A stretch of 64,000 bases of DNA from the NCBI GenBank assembly GCA_000341795.1, contig AODO01000018.1:124001-188000 (forward strand), read 5' to 3'. Below are positions 16,228 to 25,745 of the stretch, piece after piece. A program made the translations under genes and the position numbers. The DNA comes from Rhodococcus triatomae BKS 15-14 (GTDB taxonomy: Bacteria > Actinomycetota > Actinomycetes > Mycobacteriales > Mycobacteriaceae). The notes under the pieces were generated by a model. The model saw nothing but the letters and a program-made list of their open reading frames with translations. It was not told the origin of the DNA and ran no database searches. The stretch's first letter is position 1. Every line of letters begins with the position of its first letter.

Positions 16228-16541
16228 TCGCGTCGGTTTCGTCCGCCGAGCGTCCGGTCGGATTCGGCACCAGCCGATAGTGCAGCCGGACCGCCATGGC
16301 GCGGGAGACCCGTGTCCGCGCCAGCGCCTCGAACGACCTCGCCACCAATGCGCTCGGCCTCAGCGTCGAGCCACCGATCGCCGACGACGTCGGGACCGGC
16401 CATCGGTGCGGCAAGCCGCTCGTGGTCGCGTTCGGGATCGATTCGCCTGCCGACCGCGCGCCACCACGGTCGAGTCCCCTGTCGAGCGTCGGCCACCCGC
16501 TTGCTCTCCCCAATCGCGCGACACTACCCACCTCGGGACAC
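16228..16541. other. Gene-poor stretch upstream of the toxin-antitoxin operon
   Basis: The ~310 bp between the operator and the fumarase terminator contain open frames (for example 16223-16561 on the minus strand, 112 codons). These overlap the operator, lack a ribosome-binding site and match no family I know. I see no supported gene here. Confidence 0.5.
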
Positions 16542-16579
16542 GGCAGCGGCCCGGCGGGCAATCCCGCCGGGCCGCTGCC
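16542..16579 (-). terminator. fum: Fumarase terminator hairpin
   Basis: A perfect 17-bp GC stem (16542-16558 with 16563-16579) around a 4-nt loop (CAAT) lies 15 nt past the fumarase stop codon. Confidence 0.9.
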
Positions 16580-16594
16580 AGGTGTGCTCTCGTG

Positions 16595-18292
<1,698 letters not shown>

Positions 18293-18399
18293 CGTCTCTC
18301 CTGGGCATGGGGTGTGCAGGTCGGGACCCAGGCTAAACCTGCGCGGTGAGTGTGACGAAGGCGGGGATCATACGGCCCTTTCATCGATCGTGGGGTCCG

Positions 18400-18405
18400 T
18401 ACACT
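18400..18405 (+). promoter_or_regulatory. -10 element for a leaderless CPBP protease transcript
   Basis: TACACT lies exactly 7 nt before GTG 18413, the typical spacing for a transcript beginning on its start codon. No ribosome-binding site is present, in agreement. Confidence 0.6.
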
Positions 18406-18412
18406 GGGTTGG

Positions 18413-19144
18413 GTGCCCGAAACGATCGCCGTCCATCGCCCGCGCTACCACGCGTACCTCGATGTCGCCGTCGTGGTCGCCGTGCTGGTGTGCACGAACC
18501 TGATCGCACACTTCACCACGGTGTGGGCGTCGGTGGCCGCAGTGCCCGTCGCCGCGGCCGTTCTCCTCGGACTCGCCTGGAGTCGTGGGCTCGGATGGGC
18601 CGAGCTCGGGCTGTCGCCGCGACACTGGCGTCGTGGAACCCTCTACGCACTCGGTGCGGTCGCGCTCGTCCTCGCGGTTGTCGCGGTGGCCATCGCGCTC
18701 CCGCTGACCCGCCAGTTCTTCCTCAGCAACAGATACGCGACGGTGTCCGGCGCGCTGATCGCCTCGATGGTCGTCATTCCGTTGCAGACGGTGATCCCCG
18801 AGGAGCTGGCATTCCGGGGGGTTCTGCACGGAACGCTCGATCGCCTCTGGGGCGCGCGCGGTGTGTTCGCCGCCGGATCACTCCTGTTCGGCTTCTGGCA
18901 CATCGCGTCGTCGCTCGGGCTGACCACCGGCAATCAGGGACTCACCGGGATCCTCGGCGGTGGAGTGTTCGGTCAGATCGCAGGCATCGCGGGTGCCGTG
19001 GTGGCCACCGCGATCGCCGGCGTCGTGTTCACCTGGTTGCGCCGCCGCAGCGGCAGTCTGCTCGCGCCCATCGCGTTGCACTGGTCGCTCAACGGAGTGG
19101 GCGCGCTCGCCGCCGCACTCGTCTGGCACGTCACCCTGTCGTGA
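18413..19144 (+). CDS. CPBP-family intramembrane glutamic protease
   Basis: The product is 243 aa with about seven hydrophobic helices. The four family sites are present: VIPEELAFRGVLHG (the EExxxR motif), GFWHIASS, and the C-terminal APIALHWSLNGVG. CPBP (Abi/Rce1-like) proteases cut within membranes; bacterial members process peptides, give bacteriocin immunity or have unknown roles. The gene is alone on its strand, and its end overlaps the convergent small membrane gene by 14 bp. Nothing nearby suggests a bacteriocin or a prenylated substrate. Confidence 0.9.
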   Translation: MPETIAVHRPRYHAYLDVAVVVAVLVCTNLIAHFTTVWASVAAVPVAAAVLLGLAWSRGLGWAELGLSPRHWRRGTLYALGAVALVLAVVAVAIALPLTRQFFLSNRYATVSGALIASMVVIPLQTVIPEELAFRGVLHGTLDRLWGARGVFAAGSLLFGFWHIASSLGLTTGNQGLTGILGGGVFGQIAGIAGAVVATAIAGVVFTWLRRRSGSLLAPIALHWSLNGVGALAAALVWHVTLS

Positions 19145-19433
19145 AACTGCCGCTCTCGAATGCGGCGATGTCGCGCTCGAGTTCCCGCTGCATGGCCCAG
19201 TACATCGACGGGTGCATCGGCTGATCCGGAATGGCGACCGGTCTGCGAGGCCGGCCGAAGACCAGCCAGAGCGCCGAGCCGACAGGCGGCAGCAACGCGA
19301 TCGCCGCGATCCACCGTCGCCGGGCTCGCACCTCCCAGTCGCGACAGGTGACGGCGTCCGTGAGCGTTCCCGCCCAGAGCGGCACGATCACCGCCGCGGC
19401 CAGCATCGGCCTCAGTGTGAGTTGCTTTGGCAC
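19131..19433 (-). CDS. PLDc_N-type two-helix membrane protein
   Basis: The product is 100 aa. It has an N-terminal helix (LRPMLAAAVIVPLWAGTLTDAV), the short loop TCRDWEVRARRRWIA and a second helix (IALLPPVGSALWLVFGRPRR). This is the layout of the PLDc_N domain that precedes cardiolipin synthases but also occurs alone in actinobacteria. The charged C-terminal tail (MQRELERDIAAFESG) is cytosolic. There is no catalytic domain. The function is unknown, possibly membrane association. Confidence 0.75.
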   Translation of the reverse strand: MPKQLTLRPMLAAAVIVPLWAGTLTDAVTCRDWEVRARRRWIAAIALLPPVGSALWLVFGRPRRPVAIPDQPMHPSMYWAMQRELERDIAAFESGSFTTG

Positions 19434-19658
19434 GTTTCCGATTCCTCCCCGTAGCTGGGCGATGAAAGCCCGTCGACACGTCGAGACTCGCGTCCCCCGT
19501 GTTGCCCCCGCAGGGGGAGGCTACGTGCCGCGCCACCGTCCGGACCCGCTTTCGCGGCCGGAACTTATGGAACCCTCAGATTCGGGTCCCCCGCGCGTTG
19601 CCCGAGGTCAGGCCGTTGAGATGTGAGCTGCTGCGGACCGACTGGTACGAATCGTCCT

Positions 19659-19880
19659 TCACATGTCGAACCGGACCCACCGTCCGAACGGCGGCGGACC
19701 CTCCCCGTGCACCTTGATCCTGTGTGCGGGATCGTCCGGGGTGATGTGCATCCACTCGTAGCCGTGGAGAACGTGCTCCTCGCCTCCCTCGGTGCTCGCG
19801 ACGACGAGGTCACCGTTGGGGCGTTGTTCGAATGTGAACGGGCTCTCGGGTGCGATCACCCACCACGCTTCCTTCGCCAT
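19659..19880 (-). CDS. Conserved small hypothetical protein
   Basis: The product is 73 aa from ATG 19880, chosen for the GAGGAGGG site before it. The sequence WWVIAPESPFTFEQRPNGDLVVASTEGGEEH followed by WMHITPDDPAHRIKVHGEGPPPFGRWVRFD looks like a compact beta-sheet domain. There is no signal peptide or membrane helix. I do not recognise the family and its neighbours give no clue. Confidence 0.65.
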   Translation of the reverse strand: MAKEAWWVIAPESPFTFEQRPNGDLVVASTEGGEEHVLHGYEWMHITPDDPAHRIKVHGEGPPPFGRWVRFDM

Positions 19881-20113
19881 GGCCCACCCTCCTCGGGGAG
19901 GTTGTCGTGCTGGTCGACTGCCCTTCGGATACGTTCCGAGCCTACCGCCGATCGGGGCCACCGAACCCCCCGCCTCCGGTGACGGAAGGGGCGGAACGTG
20001 TTCACCGTGGCTGGCGTGCACCACTGTGCTGTGGTGCAATTCACTCGTTCGATCCGGCGCCGTCGGAGCAGCGTGTGCCCGCTCCGGGCGAATCGACGAA
20101 ATCGGAGGAACCC

Positions 20114-20842
20114 GTGCAGGTCAGCCGTCGTGAACTGTTCCGATACGCCGCGGCGGGCTCGGCCGCGCTCGGCGCCGCCGCACTGGGCGCCACCGCCGTG
20201 GGGACCACCGCATCCGCGGCCCCGCTCGGCACCCTCGTCGACTACTCCGGCGGAGTGCCGTCCGCCGAGGCGATCCGCGCCGCTGGTCATGTCGGCGCCA
20301 TCCGCTACGTCTCCGATCGCAGGCCGGGCGCGGAATGGATGCTCGGCAAGCCGATGCGCGCCGACGAGGCGTCCGCGCTGACCGCGGCGGGCCTGGAGGT
20401 CGTGTCCTGCTACCAGTTCGGCAAGGGCGCGACCGCCGACTGGCGCGGCGGCTTCGCGGCGGGCGTCGAGCACGCCGGCCGCGGGCTCGAACTGCACCGC
20501 GCGGCGGGCGGACCCGAGGGGCGCCCGATCTACACGTCCATCGACGACAACCCGAGCAGTGTGGACATCGTGGCGAAGGTCCTGCCGTACGTCCTCGGAT
20601 GGGAGTCGGTGATCGGGCACGAGAACACCGGTGTCTACGCGAACTCCGGCACCATCGACGCCCTCCGGACGGTCGGGGCCGGTGCGTTCTTCTGGCAGCA
20701 CAACTGGGGGACACCCAGCGGATACGTACATCCCGCCGCGCACCTGCACCAGTTCGAGATCGACAAGAGGTCCATCGACGGAATCGGCATCGACCGCAAC
20801 GCGATGCTCAAGGCCGACTACGGCCAGTGGTCGCTCGCCTGA
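20114..20842 (+). CDS. Tat-exported DUF1906 (Rv2525c-like) protein
   Basis: The product is 242 aa from GTG 20114 (GGAGGA site). The N-terminus SRRELFRYAAAGSAALGAAALGA is a twin-arginine signal with an Ala-X-Ala cleavage region (TASAAP). The mature domain is DUF1906, a glycoside-hydrolase-like TIM barrel: GTLVDYSGGVPSAEAIRAAGHVGAIRYVSD, VVSCYQFGKGATADWRGG, GRPIYTSIDDNP, and TGVYANSGTIDAL ... WQHNWG. M. tuberculosis Rv2525c, also Tat-exported, belongs to the same family and has been linked to cell-wall properties. A cell-envelope role is likely; the substrate is unknown. Confidence 0.88.
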   Translation: MQVSRRELFRYAAAGSAALGAAALGATAVGTTASAAPLGTLVDYSGGVPSAEAIRAAGHVGAIRYVSDRRPGAEWMLGKPMRADEASALTAAGLEVVSCYQFGKGATADWRGGFAAGVEHAGRGLELHRAAGGPEGRPIYTSIDDNPSSVDIVAKVLPYVLGWESVIGHENTGVYANSGTIDALRTVGAGAFFWQHNWGTPSGYVHPAAHLHQFEIDKRSIDGIGIDRNAMLKADYGQWSLA

Positions 20843-20867
20843 GCGGCCACCGGCCGTCCGACGTCGG

Positions 20868-21368
20868 TCAGCAGAGCGGCTTGGCGATGTTGTAGATCTG
20901 CTGCGCCTGCTGCTGTGTCGCCTCGGTCCCGCCGTTGCCCGCGCGGACCTGAAGCTCGGAGACCACCGTCGCCTCGTCGACATTCGCGTCGACCGCCGCG
21001 CACGTCTCGGCGTAGATGTCCTCGATGGCGGCGTCGTCGCGGCCCTCCGCGAGGTCGGGATAGCCGGCTCGGAACGCGGCGACGAACGTCCCGGCCTGGA
21101 CCGCGTCGACGGCACCGCTGGCGCGGCTCGACAGTCCGGCGGCCGCGGACTGCGCGGACGAGACCGCCCCCTCCGCTGCCGATTGTGCGGACGAGATGGC
21201 GCCCTGCGCGGCATCCGCTGCCGAACTGACGGCATCGGACGCCCGGTCGAGCAGGCCGGCGGTCGTGGTGACGGTGGCGTCGCTGCTCTCGTTGTCGTCG
21301 GAGGTGCATCCCGAGACGGCGAGTGCGACGACGGTCGCGGTGAACAGTGCTGCTGCTGCGCGCTTCAT
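20868..21368 (-). CDS. Lipoprotein with a DUF732-like C-terminus
   Basis: The product is 166 aa. The lipobox ALAVSGC follows a Lys-Arg start and a hydrophobic core, so the Cys at about 20 should be lipidated. Residues ~40-90 are a low-complexity amphipathic stretch (repeats of SSAQSAAEGAVSSAQSAA), likely a coiled or extended stalk. The C-terminal part (AGTFVAAFRAGYPDLAEGRDDAAIEDIYAETCAA ... QQIYNIAKPLC) resembles the DUF732 domain of mycobacterial exported proteins, with a Cys pair. The protein is surface-anchored and of unknown function. Confidence 0.8.
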   Translation of the reverse strand: MKRAAAALFTATVVALAVSGCTSDDNESSDATVTTTAGLLDRASDAVSSAADAAQGAISSAQSAAEGAVSSAQSAAAGLSSRASGAVDAVQAGTFVAAFRAGYPDLAEGRDDAAIEDIYAETCAAVDANVDEATVVSELQVRAGNGGTEATQQQAQQIYNIAKPLC

Positions 21369-21458
21369 GTTCCGAGCCTAGCCCGGACGTAACGGATGAG
21401 GCGGATGTGTACGACGTACGGAGCAGACGTTTCGTGATCGAAAGGGAGCCACACACCG

Positions 21459-21560
21459 ATGGACATCATCATCAACCTCGTCTACGCCGTCGCCGCCAAC
21501 CTCTACGACGAGATCTCCGCCGGTTCGAGCGGAGCCGGCGCGGAGCAGCAGAGCGTCTGA
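21459..21560 (+). CDS. 33-aa small protein
   Basis: ATG 21459 has an AAAGGGAG site upstream and the frame closes after 33 codons. The peptide has a hydrophobic N-terminal helix (MDIIINLVYAVAANLYDEIS) and a polar Gly/Ser/Gln tail. It is divergent from the lipoprotein gene and ends 10 bp before a convergent gene. It could be a membrane-associated microprotein; function is unknown. Confidence 0.55.
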   Translation: MDIIINLVYAVAANLYDEISAGSSGAGAEQQSV

Positions 21561-21570
21561 CCGGTCGGCG

Positions 21571-22104
21571 TCAGCCGCCGAACTTCGCGAGCCACCGACG
21601 CGCCTCGTCCGGCAGGGTGCCCGCGGATTCGGCGGCGCGACACCAGTTCTTGGCCATCGTCAGGAACTTCATCGGGTTGTAGACGTCCTCCTCGCACGAC
21701 CACAGGCCGTCGCCTGCGTAGTGCAGGATGGTCAGATTGGACGCGGCGTGGCTCGACCCGTCCCCCGGATCGCACATCGGGTTGTCGATCTCGCAGATCA
21801 CCCAGCCTCGATCCTCGTCGATCGTGTGCCAGAGCGCGGGGAACGCGGTCATGTGGCTTCCCGGGAAGCTCGACATCGTGCGATTGATCCACGGCCGGAT
21901 CTCCTCGCGTCCCGCGAACGTGCCGTACGCGTGCTCGACGTACGTCGCGTCCTCGGTGAACATCTCCGCGAACAGGTCCCAGTTGCCGGTTTCCTTCGCG
22001 GTTTCCACCGTGCGCTGGTAGCCGGCGAACGCTTCCTCCAGTTCCGCCCTGTTCCAGCGGCCTCCGGTCCGGTCGAGTGTGGCGTCGTTGCCGGGCAGGG
22101 TCAC
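21571..22104 (-). CDS. SnoaL/NTF2-like protein
   Basis: The product is 177 aa. The NTF2-like fold is recognisable from LEEAFAGYQRTVETAKETGNWDLFAEMFTEDATYVEHAYGTFAGREEIRPWINRTM, then WHTIDEDRGWVICEIDNPMCDPGDG and LTILHYAGDGLWSCEEDVYNPMKFL. The pattern is close to steroid-isomerase-like and SnoaL-like actinobacterial proteins. No catalytic assignment is possible by eye. It is monocistronic, with the Ser-triplet gene next on the same strand upstream of nothing obvious in common. Confidence 0.82.
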   Translation of the reverse strand: MTLPGNDATLDRTGGRWNRAELEEAFAGYQRTVETAKETGNWDLFAEMFTEDATYVEHAYGTFAGREEIRPWINRTMSSFPGSHMTAFPALWHTIDEDRGWVICEIDNPMCDPGDGSSHAASNLTILHYAGDGLWSCEEDVYNPMKFLTMAKNWCRAAESAGTLPDEARRWLAKFGG

Positions 22105-22156
22105 GGTTCCTCCATCGGTGTCGGACGAAACCCGATGGAAAGATCCGGGTTTCGGC

Positions 22157-22492
22157 TCAGGTCTGGGTGTGGGACAGCGGTGACGCCGCGAGTTCCGGTT
22201 CCTCCGCCAGCACGTGAAGTGGACGGTCCCCGGGGCCCTCGCCGTCGGCCCGCCAGGACAGCACCGACCACCGGGACAGGCCCGACAGCGCGGAACCGAG
22301 GCTGCCGAATGAACCGGAGGACAGTGCGGAACCGGCGGATCCGATCGACCCTATCGAGAGGACCGAGAAGGCGGAGCCGATCGACAGGATCGAATAGGCG
22401 GATCCGATCGACAGGATCGAACCCTCGGAGCGGATCGAGAGGATCGACCGACTGGACCGGACGGACTTGAGGGAGCGCCTTGAGGTGGCCAT
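22157..22492 (-). CDS. Ser-x-x triplet repeat protein
   Basis: The product is 111 aa from ATG 22492 (weak GGGGA site). From residue 4 to 79 every third residue is Ser, 26 triplets without a break. The partners alternate between charged or aromatic ends (SRR, SLK, SVR; SRW, SVL, SWR) and aliphatic/Gly cores built on a nine-residue unit S-I-G-S-A-x-S-I-L. Residues 82-111 are acidic and Pro-rich. There is no signal peptide. Strict three-residue periodicity suggests an extended helical or beta-solenoid rod with one Ser face. I recall similar short proteins in other actinobacteria but no function. Confidence 0.7.
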   Translation of the reverse strand: MATSRRSLKSVRSSRSILSIRSEGSILSIGSAYSILSIGSAFSVLSIGSIGSAGSALSSGSFGSLGSALSGLSRWSVLSWRADGEGPGDRPLHVLAEEPELAASPLSHTQT

Positions 22493-22553
22493 TCCCCGGT
22501 CTACCACGGTTTCACGCGGTCCACGACCCGTGCCGAACCGTTCCGGAATGCAC

Positions 22554-22585
22554 GAAGGCCCCCTCGCAGCAGCGAGGGGGCCTTC
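22554..22585 (-). terminator. Perfect 14-bp hairpin
   Basis: GAAGGCCCCCTCGC (22554-22567) pairs with 22572-22585 around a 4-nt loop. It follows the stop codon (22601) of the exported-protein gene on the minus strand and separates it from the Ser-triplet gene. Confidence 0.88.
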
Positions 22586-22600
22586 GGGGGAGTTCACCGA

Positions 22601-23371
22601 TCAGGGGACGTACACGGTCCCGACCGTCGGGAGGAAGGTGCAGGTCGCCGGAGCGCCGCCCTCGACCTCGGTGGTCAGGCCGCCGGAGACGACGGCCAGG
22701 ACACGGCCCTGGCCGGTCTCGGCGATGCCGGACAGGGTCGCGGGACCGTCCGGGTTGATCCGGGCGGCGGTGGTCAGCGTGGTGCGTCCGGTCTTCGGGT
22801 GGTCGATGTTGACCCAGTCGACGATCAGCGGGTTCGGCTGCTCGGGGGTCGCCTTGCTGGTGCCGAGCGCGGTGAACACGAATCCGGCCTCTCCGGCCTT
22901 CGGTCCCGGCGGGGGCAGGTGCGCAGGCCCGGGCACCGCGAGGGCGGCGCCGATCGAGTCGGACTTGCCGCCGATGCAGCCCTTGCCGATGGTCGGGTAG
23001 AGGAACTGCGAGATGACCGGGCCGTTCTCCGGGGGCAGCTCGGGGCCGCCGCCGCCGCTGCCGTCGAGGAAGGTGATGACCCGGTTGAGCGTCGCCTTGG
23101 TCTCCGGCGGCAGGTTCGAGGACTCGAGCAGCGCCTTCGCCTGCGCGAGCAGGTCCGCCTGCGGGCTCGCGATGTCCGTCGCGCCGAGGTCGACGGGGCC
23201 GGCGGCCGCACCGACGATCGCGGGCGCGAGCGAGGCGAGTGCCTCGATGTCCAGGCCCGCCGGGATCTGTGGAACCGTGGTTTCGGCGGACGCGCTCACC
23301 GGTAGCGCGACTGCGGCGGCGGCAATTGCCAGCGCAATGATCGATGTGCGCGTTGCTCGCGTACGAAGCAC
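22601..23371 (-). CDS. Exported Ala/Pro-rich protein of Mycobacteriales
   Basis: The product is 256 aa from GTG 23371. It has a clear Sec signal (TSIIALAIAAAAVALPVSASA, cleavage after ASA). The mature N-terminal half is helical with NLPPETKATLNRVITFLDGSGGG. The C-terminal half is an immunoglobulin-like beta domain with two Cys (GKGCIGGKSD and PATCTFLP). The position beside pimE matches the conserved Ala/Pro-rich secreted protein next to pimE in M. tuberculosis (Rv1157c/Rv1158c, from memory). A cell-envelope function is plausible and unproven. Confidence 0.78.
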   Translation of the reverse strand: MLRTRATRTSIIALAIAAAAVALPVSASAETTVPQIPAGLDIEALASLAPAIVGAAAGPVDLGATDIASPQADLLAQAKALLESSNLPPETKATLNRVITFLDGSGGGGPELPPENGPVISQFLYPTIGKGCIGGKSDSIGAALAVPGPAHLPPPGPKAGEAGFVFTALGTSKATPEQPNPLIVDWVNIDHPKTGRTTLTTAARINPDGPATLSGIAETGQGRVLAVVSGGLTTEVEGGAPATCTFLPTVGTVYVP

Positions 23372-23779
23372 GGTGTCCCCATCCTTGTCGTCAAACGTCG
23401 GCGTCCCTAAGGCGACGACTGGCCCGGCAGGCCCCTCGGTGTCGAGGGGTCACTCTATGCAGGGCATCTTGCGTTGTACAGCGTTTGGAATAGTCCGTCT
23501 CACGCATGCGAAAGGCGGACAGGGCGGAAGTGTACTCACTCGTAGGTTTCGGTGAACCGACGTCTCGACGATAGCGTGTTACTCGTGTGACTTCTGTGGT
23601 TGTTGATGCAACTGTTACGCACGGTGGTTGCCTGGCTCCGAGCCCGGCGATCGCTGCCGTAGGCTCGCCGACGACCGGAACCGGTCGGACCGCCGACGTC
23701 GAGGAGCAGTCGACTCCACCGACGATCCGGGCGAGTCGGCCCGCACACACGCCACCACCACCTGGAGAACACGAGCACA
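23372..23779. other. Divergent promoter region upstream of pimE, no gene
   Basis: The ~400 bp between the exported-protein gene and pimE contain no supported gene. A -10-like TAGGCT at 23660-23665 could serve pimE. A small GGCCCCTCG/CGAGGGGTC hairpin lies near 23433-23453. Short ORFs on both strands look non-coding. Confidence 0.4.
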
Positions 23780-25075
23780 GTGTCCGAGACGACGCCCGCG
23801 TCGGATGCCACCGACGCCGCCGCGGCCCGCGGTACCCGGACTCGGACCGACAAGCTCCTGCGGTTCGCGCCGCTGCTGCTCCTCGTCTCGGTGGCCCTCC
23901 GGATGGCGTGGACGCTCCTCAGCGCGAACGGCATGAACCTCGTCGACCTGCACGTGTACGTCGACGGTTCGGCGGCGTTGGGGCAGGGCAATCTCTACGA
24001 CTTCACGTACTCGGAGGAGACGCCCGACTTCCCGCTGCCGTTCACCTATCCACCGTTCGCGGCGCTCGTCTTCTATCCGTTGCACTACCTGCCCTTCGGG
24101 CTCGTCGGCGTGGCGTGGCAACTCGTCACGATCGGGGCGCTCTACCTGCTGATCAGGATGAGCCTCGAGCTCCTGCACGGCACCAGGACCCCGTGGACAC
24201 GGGGACTCGACCGTCGTTGGACGTCGATCGCCCTCGTCTGGACCGCGATCGGGATGTGGACGGAACCGGTTCGCACCACCCTGGACTACGGACAGGTCAA
24301 CGTGTTCCTCGCGCTCGGCGCGATCGTCGCGGTGCGGTCCACCCGCTGGTGGATCGCGGGCGGGCTGGTCGGATTCGTCGCGGGCATCAAACTCACCCCG
24401 GCCGTCACCGGGCTGTACTTCGTGCTGCGGCGCCGATGGAAGGACGCGGTCTTCGCGGCCGTCGCGTTCGGCGGCACCGTCGCGGTGAGCTACGTGCTGA
24501 TCGGCAACGAGGCCCGGACCTATTTCGAGCACCTTCTCGGCGACGCCTCACGGATCGGGCCGGTCGGCTCGGTGTGGAACCAGTCGCTGCGCGGCGCCAT
24601 CAGTCGCGTCGCCGGCCACGACGTCGGCACCGGCGCCGTGTGGATCGCCGCGGTTGCCGTCGCCGCGGCGCTGGCCTGGTTCGCGTGGCGCTCGCTCGGC
24701 CGCCACGACCTGCTCGGGACGCTCGTCATCGTTCAGCTCTTCGGTCTGCTGCTCTCGCCCATCTCCTGGTCGCACCACTGGGTGTGGCTGATCCCGATGG
24801 CGATCTGGCTGGTGCACGGCCCGATCTCCGACCTGCTGGGGTCGAAGATCCTCGCCGCGGTGTCGATGACGTCGATCCTGATCGGCGTGCCGTGGGTGCT
24901 CAGCTTCCATCAGGACTCGATCTGGTTGATCTCCCGGCCCGGTCTGCTGGCGTGGCTCGGCGCGGTCGACGTGATCGGCACGGCGGCCTTCTACCTGTGG
25001 GTGATCCACGCCGGCCGGGTCAACTCCCGGCGAGCCGCTCGATCTCCCGAGCCAGCGCCACGTCCAGATCGGTGA
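23780..25075 (+). CDS. pimE: Polyprenol-phosphate-mannose-dependent alpha-1,2-mannosyltransferase
   Basis: The product is 431 aa. It is a GT87 (DUF2029) membrane glycosyltransferase with about ten helices. The first large periplasmic loop carries the family acidic site in NLVDLHVYVDGSAAL, followed by FPLPFTYPPFAALVFYPLHYLPFG, TTLDYGQVNVFLALGA, GFVAGIKLTPAVTGLYF and SPISWSHHWVW. In mycobacteria PimE adds the fifth mannose to phosphatidylinositol mannosides on the outer face of the membrane. The assignment rests on family plus the neighbours phhB and mutT2, which follow pimE in the same order in M. tuberculosis. The last 56 bp overlap the convergent phhB gene. Confidence 0.88.
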   Translation: MSETTPASDATDAAAARGTRTRTDKLLRFAPLLLLVSVALRMAWTLLSANGMNLVDLHVYVDGSAALGQGNLYDFTYSEETPDFPLPFTYPPFAALVFYPLHYLPFGLVGVAWQLVTIGALYLLIRMSLELLHGTRTPWTRGLDRRWTSIALVWTAIGMWTEPVRTTLDYGQVNVFLALGAIVAVRSTRWWIAGGLVGFVAGIKLTPAVTGLYFVLRRRWKDAVFAAVAFGGTVAVSYVLIGNEARTYFEHLLGDASRIGPVGSVWNQSLRGAISRVAGHDVGTGAVWIAAVAVAAALAWFAWRSLGRHDLLGTLVIVQLFGLLLSPISWSHHWVWLIPMAIWLVHGPISDLLGSKILAAVSMTSILIGVPWVLSFHQDSIWLISRPGLLAWLGAVDVIGTAAFYLWVIHAGRVNSRRAARSPEPAPRPDR

Positions 25076-25313
25076 TTCCCCCCGCGGAGTGGGTGGAGCA
25101 CCGGAACGTCAGCGTGCGCCAGCGGATGTCGATGTCGGGGTGATGGTTCCTCGCCTCGGCGACCTCGGCGACCCTGTCGACGACGGTGATCGCGTCGGGA
25201 AACGTGGGGAGATCCACCGTGCGGACGAGCATCGCGCCGTCGCGCCGCCATCGGGGCAGCTCCGTCAGCGCTTCGGTGACCTCGGCGTCGCTCAGCAACT
25301 CGGCCATGGTCAT
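25020..25313 (-). CDS. phhB: Pterin-4a-carbinolamine dehydratase
   Basis: The product is 97 aa, the normal family size. The signature (E/D)-x-x-x-H-H-P-x-x-x-x-x-(Y/W) is present as EARNHHPDIDIRWRTLTF, with helix 1 ending in LPRWRRDG and the C-terminal TDLDVALAREIERLAGS. The enzyme dehydrates 4a-hydroxytetrahydropterins made by aromatic amino acid hydroxylases. No such hydroxylase is nearby, and in actinobacteria the role is unclear. ATG 25313 faces the divergent mutT2 start only 9 bp away, so the two genes have overlapping promoters. Confidence 0.92.
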   Translation of the reverse strand: MTMAELLSDAEVTEALTELPRWRRDGAMLVRTVDLPTFPDAITVVDRVAEVAEARNHHPDIDIRWRTLTFRCSTHSAGGITDLDVALAREIERLAGS

Positions 25314-25322
25314 GATGGTCCC

Positions 25323-25739
25323 ATGGGGACGGGTGTGAGCGACAGGGACGGCAGACGGGAAGTCGCGGCCGCCGCGCTGGTCGACTCCGGGCGCCTGCTG
25401 CTCGCGCAGCGGGTGAGTCCGCCGGAGCTGGCCGGCCGGTGGGAGCTGCCAGGCGGCAAGATCGAGCCGGGCGAGACACCGGCCGAGGGCCTGAGCCGTG
25501 AGCTGCGCGAAGAACTCGGCATCGAGGCAGTGGTCGGTCACCGGGTCGGCGTCGAGGTGCCGCTGCCGAACGAGATGGTGCTGCGCGCGTACGCCGTGGA
25601 ACTGAAGTCGGGCGTCCCGGTCGCGCTGGAGCACGCCGCGGTGCGGTGGGTCGGCGTCGACGAGCTTGCGGATGTCGACCTCGTGCCGAACGACCGCGCC
25701 TGGGTGCCTGCACTGGTCGAACTCCTCACCCGCGGGTAG
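25323..25739 (+). CDS. mutT2: Nudix hydrolase, MutT family
   Basis: The product is 138 aa from ATG 25323. The Nudix box is complete: GGKIEPGETPAEGLSRELREELGI matches G-x5-E-x7-R-E-U-x-E-E-x-G-U. The preceding REVAAAALVDSGRLLLAQR and the following RAYAVELKSGVPVALEHAAVRWVGVDEL are typical of MutT-type dNTP pyrophosphatases. They remove 8-oxo-dGTP or 5-methyl-dCTP from the nucleotide pool. Position next to phhB and pimE agrees with mutT2 (Rv1160) of M. tuberculosis. Substrate choice cannot be read from the sequence. Confidence 0.9.
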   Translation: MGTGVSDRDGRREVAAAALVDSGRLLLAQRVSPPELAGRWELPGGKIEPGETPAEGLSRELREELGIEAVVGHRVGVEVPLPNEMVLRAYAVELKSGVPVALEHAAVRWVGVDELADVDLVPNDRAWVPALVELLTRG

Positions 25740-25745
25740 CTGCGC

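Noticed and set aside
16223-16561. 112-codon frame upstream of the antitoxin gene
   Set aside because: It overlaps the operator, has no ribosome-binding site and no family match.
19850-20113. N-terminal extension of the DUF1906 protein
   Set aside because: The longer frame runs across the divergent small gene, and the GTG at 20114 has a good ribosome-binding site followed at once by a Tat signal.
22173-22470. Tandem DNA repeats in the Ser-triplet gene considered as a CRISPR-like or non-coding array
   Set aside because: The repeats are degenerate, lack unique spacers and stay in one reading frame, so they are explained by the protein repeat.
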